A program made the position numbers and the translations under genes. The notes beneath the pieces were generated by a model, which was given only the letters and a program-made list of their open reading frames with translations, had not been told where the DNA came from and searched no databases. 64,000 nt of DNA. It comes from JAYTQQ01 sp043784965 (lineage in GTDB: Bacteria > Bdellovibrionota > Bdellovibrionia > Bdellovibrionales > JAMPXM01). The stretch is taken from assembly GCA_043784965.1 (NCBI GenBank), contig JAYVXS010000165.1, positions 17,028 to 81,027 of the forward strand. Direction: 5' to 3'. Below are positions 25,260 to 33,160 of the stretch, one piece after another. Positions within the stretch are counted from its first letter, which is position 1; each line of letters begins with the position of its first letter.

Positions 25260-25859
25260 ATGACATTAGAAAGAAAATGGATTCTACGCTTTACTTGTTT
25301 AGCGTTTCTACCCTTTGCCATAGCTGTAGAACCACCGCCGCAGGCTGCTCCCGCCGCACCTCCTACGACAACTCTCGAGAAAATCAAAATCAACGAGATC
25401 GCGACGAAGAGCCCCCAGGGTCTCGAAAAAAAGACCAAAAAATCAGGGGATGCCAAAAAAGAAAAAAGTGTTTTAAAAATTCCAGCAGAAATTAAAAATT
25501 TAATCATTGAAGACCTGCTGCCAGGTTCTGGCCGAGCAGCGGTCAAAGGAAAAAGCGTCAAAGTAAACTATACCGGTTGGTTTTTTGATGCAAAACAACC
25601 GCAATTGAAGGGTTTTCAGCTCGATTCCTCAGAAGGCAAAGAGCCCTTTGAATTTACCCTAGGTGAAAAGCAGGTGATCGCCGGATGGGATGAAGGTTTA
25701 GTCAATATGAAAGTTGGTGGAAAGCGAAAACTTTATATTCCAGCGGAGCTGGCCTATGGCAGCCGTGGCACTCGTGATGGCGTTGTTCCGATCAATCAGG
25801 CTTTGCTTTTCGAAATCGAACTACTCGACGTAATGGATGAAAAAACCGTGCTAAAATAA
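25260..25859 (+). CDS. Secreted FKBP-type peptidyl-prolyl isomerase
   Basis: 199 residues. The N-terminal signal (RFTCLAFLPFAIAV) is followed by a Pro/Ala and Lys-rich linker (about 24-75) and one FKBP domain: VKVNYTGWFFD, the PFEFTLGEKQVIAGWDEGL block, MKVGGKRKLYIPAELAYGSRG, and the final FEIELLDV. The residues lining the FK506 pocket (Tyr, Phe, Val-Ile, Trp, Tyr) are present, so it should be an active prolyl isomerase assisting protein folding in the periplasm. The 3' end overlaps the convergent ppsR gene by 9 bp. Confidence 0.92.
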   Translation: MTLERKWILRFTCLAFLPFAIAVEPPPQAAPAAPPTTTLEKIKINEIATKSPQGLEKKTKKSGDAKKEKSVLKIPAEIKNLIIEDLLPGSGRAAVKGKSVKVNYTGWFFDAKQPQLKGFQLDSSEGKEPFEFTLGEKQVIAGWDEGLVNMKVGGKRKLYIPAELAYGSRGTRDGVVPINQALLFEIELLDVMDEKTVLK

Positions 25860-26693
25860 GTATTTATCAGGAAGCCCCATTCTCGAAGCGATAATCCGGG
25901 TAATCTCTGTCGCCGTCTCTTCAAGTGCCCGTTCGGTAACGTTTAATACTGGCCATCTTTTATTTTGTTTAAATATGCCTTGGGCATATTCGATTTCTTG
26001 AGCAATATAACTGCTCCGGGCGTACTCTCCACCTGGGTCTTGACCAAATTTCTCAAGTCGATTTCGCCGTATTCGCGACAAACTATCGGGGTCGATAATT
26101 AGACCAATGATTTTTCTTTGATCGACAGTCGCAAGCTCTTGCGGGAGCAGCGTATTTAAAACAAGAGGAATATTTACCACCTTCCAACCCTTGTGACTTA
26201 AAAAAATTGAAAGTGGCGTCTTACTAGTACGACTGACGCCCACCAATATAATATCGGCTTGGTCGAGATCTGTCAGACACTTTCCATCGTCATGTTTAAC
26301 GGTGTATTCGATGGCTTCAATTCGTTTAAAATAACGTAAATCAACGCTATGAAGAAGGCCGACCTGGTGAGTGGATTTCACTCCAAAATAAATATCAAGT
26401 TGATCCAATAGGGGACCAAGTAGATCGACGGTCTGAAGACCTTTTCCCGAGGCATATTCGCGAATTTTATCTCTCAAATGAGGCGATGCCATAGTATGAA
26501 CGATAATTGCCTTTGCCTCAAAAGCCATGTCAATTAATGACTCAACTTGGTTTTCATTTCGAACATTCTTATGACGAACTATTTGCGAGTCGACCTCAGA
26601 ATATTGAACCAGTGCGGCTCGAATCATAGTCGACGCGGTTTCACCGGTACCATCTGATATTATATAGACTGTGGCCTTTCGCTCTTCAGTCAT
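25851..26693 (-). CDS. ppsR: PEP synthase / PPDK regulatory kinase-phosphotransferase
   Basis: 280 residues from the ATG at 26693, chosen for GAAGAAGG 5-6 bases upstream and the family start (ERKATVYIISDGTGETA). These bifunctional enzymes switch phosphoenolpyruvate synthase or pyruvate phosphate dikinase off by ADP-dependent phosphorylation and on by Pi-dependent dephosphorylation. The P-loop-like GVSRTSKTPLS (about 150-160) and GLIIDPDSLSRIRRNRL are intact. No pps or ppdK gene is in the window. The start overlaps the upstream unknown gene by 8 bp. Confidence 0.93.
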   Translation of the reverse strand: MTEERKATVYIISDGTGETASTMIRAALVQYSEVDSQIVRHKNVRNENQVESLIDMAFEAKAIIVHTMASPHLRDKIREYASGKGLQTVDLLGPLLDQLDIYFGVKSTHQVGLLHSVDLRYFKRIEAIEYTVKHDDGKCLTDLDQADIILVGVSRTSKTPLSIFLSHKGWKVVNIPLVLNTLLPQELATVDQRKIIGLIIDPDSLSRIRRNRLEKFGQDPGGEYARSSYIAQEIEYAQGIFKQNKRWPVLNVTERALEETATEITRIIASRMGLPDKYLF

Positions 26694-27192
26694 TGGCGCC
26701 TTCTTCAACAATTTCAAAAATAAAATTACCGTCATTCAATTTTGCATTCGCGACTTTGGTAAATTCACCAGATGAAATTTCGCTAGGTAAAAATATACGC
26801 GCCTGCAAAATCTTTAACTCACGCAAAACCTTGATGCATCTTTGAACCCAATCGCTTATCGAGTTGTCTTTAAATGGAATTTGAACCGTCAATTGATTTG
26901 GTAAAAGCTTATGACTGGCAATTAGGAGTGCACTTTTCTCACGATCCAAATTTTTCACACTTTTAGTTAAATCTTGCAAATTGACACCCCAATTTGCAAT
27001 TTTCTCTTGAGTGGCCTGCGAAATTTTTTTGGGCTTATGAAGGCTGGATCGACGCAATTGAAAATTCAAATACCAATCAAGTTTTTGCGCCAATTTTGAA
27101 CTCTCAAGATCGGCAACAATCCATAATTTGGAACCGCTAGAAAATGCCATGTTTTGAACTTTTATATGATTCATCAGTCCGGATTGAAGCAC
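26686..27192 (-). CDS. Protein of unknown function upstream of ppsR
   Basis: Up to 168 residues; starts at 27192 (GTG), 27174 (ATG) or 27150 (ATG) are all possible, since none has a strong ribosome site. It is soluble and basic in the middle (LRRSSLHKPKKISQ), with a C-terminal half of alternating strands and helices (LTVQIPFKDNSISDWVQRCIK). No motif recognised. It overlaps ppsR by 8 bp, so co-translation is likely. Confidence 0.65.
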   Translation of the reverse strand: MLQSGLMNHIKVQNMAFSSGSKLWIVADLESSKLAQKLDWYLNFQLRRSSLHKPKKISQATQEKIANWGVNLQDLTKSVKNLDREKSALLIASHKLLPNQLTVQIPFKDNSISDWVQRCIKVLRELKILQARIFLPSEISSGEFTKVANAKLNDGNFIFEIVEEGAND

Positions 27193-27313
27193 CTTTTACT
27201 TGGACCAAGCAAGCTAGATTTTAGGCCAATCGCCTCGCTAAGAAAAAACTAAGTTAAAAAACTAAAATAAAAATCTAAGATAAAATATCTATTGCGTTAA
27301 TAGGTAAATTTTA

Positions 27314-27733
27314 TTAGTTGGTGACCCCTAAAGATTTTGCAATCTGATCAATGATTCCGTTCACGAAGGATCCGGACTCAATAGTTCCGTAAAGTTTTGC
27401 AATATCAATTGCTTCGTTAATCACAATTTTTGGCGCAAGTGGTTTTTCACTAAAATGCATCTCAAACACCGCCACTCTCAATATATTAATATCAACTAAG
27501 GACATGCGACTGATCTTCCAATGTGCACTATGGCTTTGAATTACAGGATCAATTTCGGATTTATGTTTTAAAACCCCATCACAGAGGTTTTGAGAAAAGT
27601 GGGCAACTTCGGAGTCGATCTGAAAGTCTTCAGCGTACTGACGAAGCCATTCCGCCGGAGTCATCTTGCCCTGAAACTCATGGCCAAATAAATACTGCAA
27701 AGCCAACTCACGTGCGGCACGCCTCGAACCCAT
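27314..27733 (-). CDS. nusB: Transcription antitermination factor NusB
   Basis: 139 residues from the ATG at 27733 (GAGG 8 bases upstream); a TTG 12 bases earlier is less likely. NusB binds boxA RNA with S10 and supports rRNA antitermination. Family blocks: GSRRAARELALQYLF at the N terminus, the middle helix with ISRMSLVDINILRVAVFEM, and PKIVINEAIDIAKLYG with SGSFVNGIIDQIAK at the C terminus. All-helical, usual length. Single gene here, without the ribH neighbour common elsewhere. Confidence 0.95.
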   Translation of the reverse strand: MGSRRAARELALQYLFGHEFQGKMTPAEWLRQYAEDFQIDSEVAHFSQNLCDGVLKHKSEIDPVIQSHSAHWKISRMSLVDINILRVAVFEMHFSEKPLAPKIVINEAIDIAKLYGTIESGSFVNGIIDQIAKSLGVTN

Positions 27734-27888
27734 GGCAATCCTCAATTTCCAAAGAACAAATTTTTCACACTCAGAACCGCCAATAATATTGCATTAAGCG
27801 GGCTGCGTCAATAATTTCATTCGATTTCTTTGTTATTGCATCGAATTTATACTAATTCAGTGCAATCGTTCACTAGCAGGAGTTCAAA

Positions 27889-28626
27889 ATGTTATTAGGC
27901 TCAAGCCAAAGGTTTTCAGCGCTTGTCGTAGTTATTTTGTTTGTGACTTTTTTAATTCAGGATCCGGCACGAGCCGAGGAAGATGGCATGGGCGCGGTCG
28001 ATTATAGCGATAAATCTGAAAGAGTTGAGGCCCATCCAGATAAGTTGCCGGCAAAATCAGCTCCCCATAAACTAGGCCGAAGGGCGGCCGAAAAATATAT
28101 GGGTCAGACGTCAGAAGAGAAAGAGCTACGCCGACCGGCTTCACTATCAAAAGAAACCCACTATATGGCTGTCCACATAGGGACATTTGTCGGCGATGAC
28201 TCCTACAAATGGGGCTCTGAGCATGAGAGCAATATTGGCAAACTCAATATGGGAGTCACTTATCGTATTGGCGAATGGGCGAATGCCGCTGATCTCGATT
28301 TTCGCGCGGATTTTTCAACTTTTAATTTAGCGGTGGGTGGGGCGTCCAAACTGAGCCTCTTACCGGTGGTTATTTTCCCGGATGCTTCTAGCCACTTTCC
28401 GCTTTATTTTGGCGCTGGCGCGGGACCTGGTTTTTATTTGAAGCAAGTTTCAGGTCAGTCGCAGATTTCTTTCGATTATCAACTTTTTTTAGGAGCCCGA
28501 TTTTTCAATATTCTCGACAGCACGGGACTTTTTATTGAAGCCGGCATTAAAAATCATTTTCATTTATTATCCAACGGCCAATATGACGGAAGCTTTGTGG
28601 CAATTGGCGCCCTGTTTACATTTTGA
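27889..28626 (+). CDS. Probable outer-membrane beta-barrel protein, unknown function
   Basis: 245 residues. Signal peptide ending near ARAEE, then a charged linker (about 30-85) and a C-terminal domain of alternating amphipathic strands with Gly and aromatic residues (GVTYRIGEW, FPLYFGAGAGPGFYLK, GSFVAIGALFTF) that ends in Phe, as many outer-membrane barrels do. AGGAG lies before the ATG. The methyltransferase gene that follows starts with a TTG overlapping its stop (TTGA). Family not recognised; the barrel idea is inference. Confidence 0.65.
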   Translation: MLLGSSQRFSALVVVILFVTFLIQDPARAEEDGMGAVDYSDKSERVEAHPDKLPAKSAPHKLGRRAAEKYMGQTSEEKELRRPASLSKETHYMAVHIGTFVGDDSYKWGSEHESNIGKLNMGVTYRIGEWANAADLDFRADFSTFNLAVGGASKLSLLPVVIFPDASSHFPLYFGAGAGPGFYLKQVSGQSQISFDYQLFLGARFFNILDSTGLFIEAGIKNHFHLLSNGQYDGSFVAIGALFTF

Positions 28627-29834
28627 AAATTCATCCCCCCCTCCTTACTGCCGTAGCCCACTGCCTCGAACAAATTTTTGCTCAGGGCTATTATGCGGAT
28701 AAGGTCATCGAACGCGCTTTTAAAGCGAATAAAAAGTGGGGCGTCCGTGACCGAAAATTTATCGCCGAAAATGTTTATGAAATCGTTCGCTGGTGGAGGT
28801 TCATTTGGGTCGTCCTCGATGAGCCGGTTGATCTTTCTGAGTATTCCCTTAAGAAATTGGCCCTCGCCTATTTCTATATTTCCAAGAAAGATCTTGAAGT
28901 AAATGCTTTCGTCGACGCCTTCAGACTAGATGAACGTAAAATTAAGAATATCATCGAAAATAAAAACTTTACCGACGCTGAAACTCACTCGGTTCCGGAG
29001 TGGCTTTACGATCTCGGAAAAAAAGAGTTGGGTCCCAAATGGAATTCGATACTTGAGGCGCTAAATCTGCAAGCGCCAGTTATCTTAAGAACAAATACTT
29101 TGCGTACGACTCCCGAAGCTTTGCGTGCAAAACTTGTTACCGAAGAGTTTGAAGTGCAAATCTTGAAGAATCCTCCTGGTGCTCTGAAGCTTCTACAGCG
29201 AAAGAACATCTTTCTCTCTGAGGCATTTAAACTGGGACATTTTGAAATTCAAGATGGCTCAAGCCAAATGATCGCGCCGCTTTTAGATCTTAAGCCGGGA
29301 ATGCGAGTCATTGATGCCTGTGCTGGCGCTGGAGGTAAAGCTCTTCATGCCGCAGCACTTATGAAAAATAAGGGCCGTATTATTGCCCTCGACATTCATG
29401 AGAAAAAACTTGCCGAACTTAAAAAGCGATCCGCTCGTGCCGGCTGCGATGTTATTGAAATGAAACTTATTGAAGGCAGTAAGACAATCAAACGTCTAGA
29501 ATCCTCAGCCGATCGAGTGCTACTTGATGTCCCCTGTTCGGGTCTCGGCGCGCTTCGCAGGAACCCTGATAGCAAATGGAAACTCAGTCTAGAGCGCATT
29601 GAAGAGCTCCGACAAATCCAAGCTGATATTCTTCAAACCTATACGGTGATGGTAAAGCCTGGTGGCTTGGTCCTCTATGCCACTTGCAGTATTTTGCCGA
29701 GTGAGAATGAGCTACAAGTTAAAAACTTTTTGGCGAATAACAAAAACTTTAAGTTAGAGACTGAGAAGCATTTTTGGCCTGGAGAAAATGATTTCGATGG
29801 TTTTTACGCTGCACAACTTCGTCGACTCACTTGA
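28623..29834 (+). CDS. RsmB/NOL1/NOP2-type RNA cytosine-5 methyltransferase
   Basis: 403 residues. An N-terminal NusB-like helical domain is followed by a SAM-dependent methyltransferase. Motifs: VIDACAGAGGK (motif I), ALDIHEKKL, DVPCSGLGALRRNPDSKW (motif IV with the PC cysteine) and YATCSILPSENE (motif VI with the catalytic TC cysteine), the two-Cys mechanism of m5C rRNA methylases. Best described as RsmB-like; the RNA target is not proven. The start is TTG at 28623, overlapping the upstream stop by 4 bp, with no ATG near the family N terminus. Confidence 0.92.
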   Translation: MKIHPPLLTAVAHCLEQIFAQGYYADKVIERAFKANKKWGVRDRKFIAENVYEIVRWWRFIWVVLDEPVDLSEYSLKKLALAYFYISKKDLEVNAFVDAFRLDERKIKNIIENKNFTDAETHSVPEWLYDLGKKELGPKWNSILEALNLQAPVILRTNTLRTTPEALRAKLVTEEFEVQILKNPPGALKLLQRKNIFLSEAFKLGHFEIQDGSSQMIAPLLDLKPGMRVIDACAGAGGKALHAAALMKNKGRIIALDIHEKKLAELKKRSARAGCDVIEMKLIEGSKTIKRLESSADRVLLDVPCSGLGALRRNPDSKWKLSLERIEELRQIQADILQTYTVMVKPGGLVLYATCSILPSENELQVKNFLANNKNFKLETEKHFWPGENDFDGFYAAQLRRLT

Positions 29835-29843
29835 ATTCAGAGA

Positions 29844-29936
29844 TTCAGGGTCTCAGGGACTGGCAACCTGAGGCCTGAAACCTGAGGTCTGAAACCTGAG
29901 ACGGAGACTGGCAAACCGCTGCGGCTGCGGCTGCCT
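29844..29936 (+). repeat. Dispersed modular intergenic element, copy 4 (left flank of the four-helix-bundle unit)
   Basis: Nearly identical to 30657-30735 in the same orientation; it carries one extra 14-bp piece (GAGGTCTGAAACCT). The shared part starts TTCAGGGTCTCAGGGACTGG and ends in the GCGGCTGCGGCTGCC run. Confidence 0.9.
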
Positions 29937-29947
29937 TGGATCACTTT

Positions 29948-30244
29948 TCATTTCATCTTGGTTAATTTATAGATCATCCCACCCAATTGATCAGCCAGTT
30001 TGAAAGATTCTTTTTGCTCTAGTATCGTCAGCAAGGTCTGCACTTCTTTTAAGCTAGCATACGAAATCGCATAAAATCTTGCGCGCTCTTTTGCACTTGG
30101 TCGTGCCGATCCCTCAGTTAAATTTAAGACCACGCTTAAGCTTGCTCGCTCAAGCTGATCTTTTAAAAAGGCCTTGGCTTTGATGTGCTCACATCTTTTG
30201 TAAAGCTGCAATGCCATTTGGTAACTTCTGAAATCTTTTAACAT
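29948..30244 (-). CDS. Four-helix-bundle protein (S23 / 23S rRNA intervening-sequence protein family)
   Basis: 98 residues. Matches the family pattern of short helical proteins first seen in 23S rRNA intervening sequences and related to Avd of diversity-generating retroelements: FRSYQMALQLYKRC, FLKDQLERASLSVVLNLTEGSARPSAKERARFYAISYASLKEV, then two further helices. AAAGGAA precedes the ATG and lies inside the left arm of a 40-bp inverted repeat. A paralogue faces it head to head at 30355. It is not in an rRNA gene here, and no reverse transcriptase is nearby. Confidence 0.92.
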   Translation of the reverse strand: MLKDFRSYQMALQLYKRCEHIKAKAFLKDQLERASLSVVLNLTEGSARPSAKERARFYAISYASLKEVQTLLTILEQKESFKLADQLGGMIYKLTKMK

Positions 30245-30251
30245 ATAAATT

Positions 30252-30346
30252 CCTTTCGGTGGTGGCGATTTTAATTTGAAAAATCGCGGTTCTTAGTCGC
30301 AAGCGAAACCGCGATTTTTCAAATTAAAATCGCCACAACCGAAAGG
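30252..30346. repeat. 40-bp inverted repeat (39/40) between the two four-helix-bundle genes
   Basis: Arms 30252-30291 and 30307-30346 with one mismatch and a 15-nt spacer. Each arm ends with the CGAAAGG ribosome binding site of the adjacent gene, so both genes have the same leader. The arms are much more alike than the two coding regions. Confidence 0.95.
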
Positions 30347-30354
30347 ATCACATT

Positions 30355-30650
30355 ATGTTAGAGAATTTCAGATCATACCAAATGGCATTGCAGCTTTACA
30401 AAAAATGTCGGGAACAAAAATTACCAAGATTTTAAAAGATCAGCTTGAAAGAGCTTCAAGCTGTGTGGTCTTAAATTTGAGCGAAGGCTCGGCACGAGTT
30501 TCAAAGAAAGAGCGCGCGAGATTTTATGTGATTGCATTTGCGAGCTTAAGAGAAGTTCAAGCTCTGATTGAGATGGAGGAAGGCCTAAAAGATTTGAATC
30601 CACTTGCGGATATATTGGGTGCTCATTTGTATAAATTGACGCGAAACTAA
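30355..30650 (+). pseudogene. Second four-helix-bundle protein gene, one-base frameshift
   Basis: It starts with ATG 30355 after CGAAAGG and encodes MLENFRSYQMALQLYKKC, very close to its paralogue, then hits TAA at 30433-30435. The rest (LKDQLERASSCVVLNLSEGSARV and onward to TAA at 30650) is in the next frame. The paralogue has five T at the matching site; here there are four (30431-30434), so loss of one T explains the break. The downstream frame alone would start with an unrelated ATG at 30405. It could be a true pseudogene, a phase-variable homopolymer or a sequence error. Confidence 0.85.
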
Positions 30651-30656
30651 TAAAAT

Positions 30657-30735
30657 TTCAGGGTCTCAGGGACTGGCAACCTGAGGCCTGAAACCTGAGA
30701 CGGAGACTGGCAAACCGCTGCGGCTGCGGCTGCCT
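30657..30735 (+). repeat. Dispersed modular intergenic element, copy 5 (right flank of the four-helix-bundle unit)
   Basis: Direct repeat of 29844-29936 apart from a 14-bp deletion and a C/T change near the right end. Lies directly after the stop of the broken four-helix-bundle gene. Confidence 0.9.
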
Positions 30736-30753
30736 CGGATTTCTTCGGTTTTC

Positions 30754-31656
30754 CTAGCTCAAAGTTGGTTGCTTTAGAGCTCGGTAGAAAATTTCACTAA
30801 CATGTGAATTTTGTTCCGTCTTTCGTAGGTAATAGTTAACGTTGATCGAGTATTTTAAATCCGTTACCTCGACATTTATTAGGCGTCCGGCGCGCACTTG
30901 TTTTTTTATGCTATGTGAAGGTAAAAAACCCCAACCCAGACCACTTTCAATCACTTTTTTAATCGTACCAACGTTGTTACTTTCAAAAACTGGCTTTAGC
31001 TTAATATTTTGCCTTACAAGTTCTAAGCGCAATTTTTCACTGAAACTTGAATTTCGCTCTGAAAACCGAACGAATGGCTTGAGATTCAGTTCCTTAACCG
31101 AAATCGATTGCGGCAAACCCATTTCTTTATTTGAGGCGACTAGCCAAACCTCATCTTTCATTAATTCTCGAATTTCAAGACCTACTGGCTTCAATCCATA
31201 TTCTGCCTCAACCTCAGGCAAAATAGCAGCGTCAAGCTCACCCTTTTCAAGTGCTTTAAAAATAGAAACTCCATCTTCATACATAAGGGCCATATTAATC
31301 TTAGCATTATGTCTCAAAAAAGTTCCAACTAATGGACCAAGTATATACAAACCAAGAGAATTAAGTGTGCCGATACGAAGAGATCCTTGAACTCCCTCTC
31401 CGATCGTTTGAATGGCGACTTGAGCCTGCTGGGTAAGTGCGATAATTTTTTTGGCATATTCGTATAGCAACTGCCCTTGAATTGTGGCTCGTGCCTGTCT
31501 CGTTCCACGAACAAGTAACTCAACCCCAGTCTCTTCTTCAAGATTTCGAATCTGCTGACTTACTGCTGGCTGAGTGAGATAAAGCTTCTCTGCTGCAGCT
31601 GTCATGCTCCCCTCAGAAATCACGGTCGTAAAAGTTACGAGTTGCTGTAAATTCAC
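30754..31656 (-). CDS. LysR-family transcriptional regulator
   Basis: 300 residues, the usual length. The N-terminal winged helix-turn-helix has the classic pattern (FTTVISEGSMTAAAEKLYLTQPAVSQQIRNLEEETG, read as two parts), followed by a linker helix and a LysR substrate-binding domain beginning GSLRIGTLNSLGLYILGP. The effector is unknown; the CysB/CbbR-like sequence AILPEVEAEYGL is not diagnostic. It is divergent from a secreted membrane-anchored protein gene, with an inverted repeat between them that may be its binding site. Confidence 0.93.
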   Translation of the reverse strand: MNLQQLVTFTTVISEGSMTAAAEKLYLTQPAVSQQIRNLEEETGVELLVRGTRQARATIQGQLLYEYAKKIIALTQQAQVAIQTIGEGVQGSLRIGTLNSLGLYILGPLVGTFLRHNAKINMALMYEDGVSIFKALEKGELDAAILPEVEAEYGLKPVGLEIRELMKDEVWLVASNKEMGLPQSISVKELNLKPFVRFSERNSSFSEKLRLELVRQNIKLKPVFESNNVGTIKKVIESGLGWGFLPSHSIKKQVRAGRLINVEVTDLKYSINVNYYLRKTEQNSHVSEIFYRALKQPTLS

Positions 31657-31692
31657 CTGAAGCCCCCTTCAAATTGTTGTCGCGGCAGACCA

Positions 31693-31748
31693 TCTAATCG
31701 AGGCGATTATGATCAAGTCTCTCGCCGAAATCAAGCGGCTCAATTAGA
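31693..31748. promoter_or_regulatory. Inverted repeat between the LysR gene and the divergent gene
   Basis: TCTAATCGAG (31693-31702) and CTCAATTAGA (31739-31748) pair at 9 of 10 positions with a 36-bp spacer. LysR proteins often bind two such half-site regions in divergent promoters. Candidate only. Confidence 0.4.
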
Positions 31749-31891
31749 CGACTCCTCGCGCGACGATAGTCTTAGCTCAGTAAAGTAGAGTGAATCGACG
31801 AAAACTCATCATTCAAGGCTTTAGCCACGACTAGTTATAAATGAAGTCTACTATATTTTTAAAAAAATCCTGTCACAATATAGAAACAGCT

Positions 31892-32638
31892 ATGAAATCA
31901 TCATCTACGCTCAGCTTGATTCTTTTTTTCGTCAGCATCTCTGCTCAGGGAGTTAGCTTTCGCAATTCATACGTCAGCTTTGAGCTACCAAACAGATGGG
32001 CCTGCATACTCGAACAAACCGAGTATGTTTGCCGCGCGCAAACTGCAGGACAAGAGAGCAAGGAAGCCGTTATCATCCTCACCGCGAAAGAGGCTGGCCC
32101 AGCAGACAATTTAGCTGCCTACGAAGCGCATCTAAAATCTCCGAAACAAGTGCCCTCACTGTCCGGTGTGCCGACGATGAGCCAAGTGGTTAGTCCGCCA
32201 AAGATTACTAATATTGCGAATCAACCCTGGGTCGATGGCTTACAGCTTGGCAGCGAGATACCAAATTATTATACGAGGTATATGGCCACGCTGAAGGATC
32301 GTATTGGGATTTTGGTGACCTTTTCGGCTCACAAAAAGTATTACAGTAAGTATGCAGATGATTTTTTCAAAGCCGTTTTGAGTTTGAAAGTTTTGGTAAC
32401 CGCACAAAGCCTCAATAATGCTAATGCAACGGCGACAGGCGGCGGCAATTTTGGCTCGCCAATTAACTTGTCTAGTGACGCCAATGGGAGCTTAAACGAA
32501 GAGGCCCCACCAGAAGAAGGCTCTGGGTCAGGCTCACATCTCAAGCAATCGCTTCTCGCTTTAGGATTGGTTCTTGCGGCGATCGGCCTATATATATATG
32601 CAAAAAAACCAGCCAAAGGTCCGCCCAAGAAAAAATAG
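31892..32638 (+). CDS. Secreted protein with C-terminal membrane anchor, unknown function
   Basis: 248 residues from the ATG at 31892, chosen because a signal peptide (SSSTLSLILFFVSISAQG) starts there; the frame opens 51 bases earlier at 31841. Mature domain of about 150 residues with two Cys (AC and VC near 20-30 residues in), then a Gly/Ser/Glu-rich linker and a C-terminal membrane helix (LLALGLVLAAIGLYIYA) followed by a Lys/Pro tail (KKPAKGPPKKK). Signal peptide plus C-terminal anchor suggests a periplasmic domain held in the inner membrane. Family not recognised. Confidence 0.65.
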   Translation: MKSSSTLSLILFFVSISAQGVSFRNSYVSFELPNRWACILEQTEYVCRAQTAGQESKEAVIILTAKEAGPADNLAAYEAHLKSPKQVPSLSGVPTMSQVVSPPKITNIANQPWVDGLQLGSEIPNYYTRYMATLKDRIGILVTFSAHKKYYSKYADDFFKAVLSLKVLVTAQSLNNANATATGGGNFGSPINLSSDANGSLNEEAPPEEGSGSGSHLKQSLLALGLVLAAIGLYIYAKKPAKGPPKKK

Positions 32639-32825
32639 TCATAAATGCTCAGAGATCTCCTTTCTTTAACTTAAAAACATCAATAATTAAAGATCCTTAT
32701 AGATGAATTCAATTTGAGTTTTAACTACGCGCCCGGAGTCTAATTGAGGTAATGAACTTTAGGCACGCCAGGTTATGAAAGAGCTCTATTGATATCATCC
32801 ACAAAGTTCGTTAAATCTGAGCGCT

Positions 32826-33110
32826 GTGATACTAAATGATATTTATCTATTCATAGATCAACTCGGACTCAATACTACCAAAATATATGCGGCCATTGGT
32901 GCCTTCTCGTTCCTATTGGTCTTTGCCATTAGAGAAATATTTGCTTGGTTTATGAAGACTAGTGCCATATCCAAGCAGTTTGTTAAAATATCAAACCGAC
33001 TCGAGAGCATCGAGGCCAAGCTGGATCAAATTTCTCAGCCATCAGAATATGTAGCTGAGACAACCCCATCAGCTTCACAAAATAAAAAGCTCTTTGAAAT
33101 TAATCATTAG
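32826..33110 (+). CDS. Small single-pass membrane protein with coiled coil
   Basis: 94 residues from a GTG start. One N-terminal membrane helix (about 20-40, IYAAIGAFSFLLVFAIREIFAW in two parts) is followed by a short coiled-coil pattern (FVKISNRLESIEAKLDQI) and a hydrophilic tail. The start lacks a strong ribosome binding site, and no family is recognised, so the gene call is moderate. It is followed by a hairpin and by a convergent peptidase gene. Confidence 0.5.
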   Translation: MILNDIYLFIDQLGLNTTKIYAAIGAFSFLLVFAIREIFAWFMKTSAISKQFVKISNRLESIEAKLDQISQPSEYVAETTPSASQNKKLFEINH

Positions 33111-33132
33111 ACCTCTTATGCAATTAGAGGTC
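33110..33132. terminator. Hairpin between convergent genes
   Basis: GACCTCT (33110-33116) and AGAGGTC (33126-33132), perfect 7-bp stem and 9-nt loop, starting at the last base of the upstream stop codon. No T-run, so a weak terminator candidate. Confidence 0.5.
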
Positions 33133-33160
33133 GCTCATCATTGCTCCTGATCGAAGTCTA

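Noticed and set aside
29948..30650. Diversity-generating retroelement, because the four-helix-bundle family includes Avd
   Set aside because: No reverse transcriptase, template/variable repeat pair or C-type lectin target in the window.
30405..30650. Independent 81-codon gene
   Set aside because: It is the downstream frame of the frameshifted four-helix-bundle gene; its ATG lies in the wrong frame of the upstream part.
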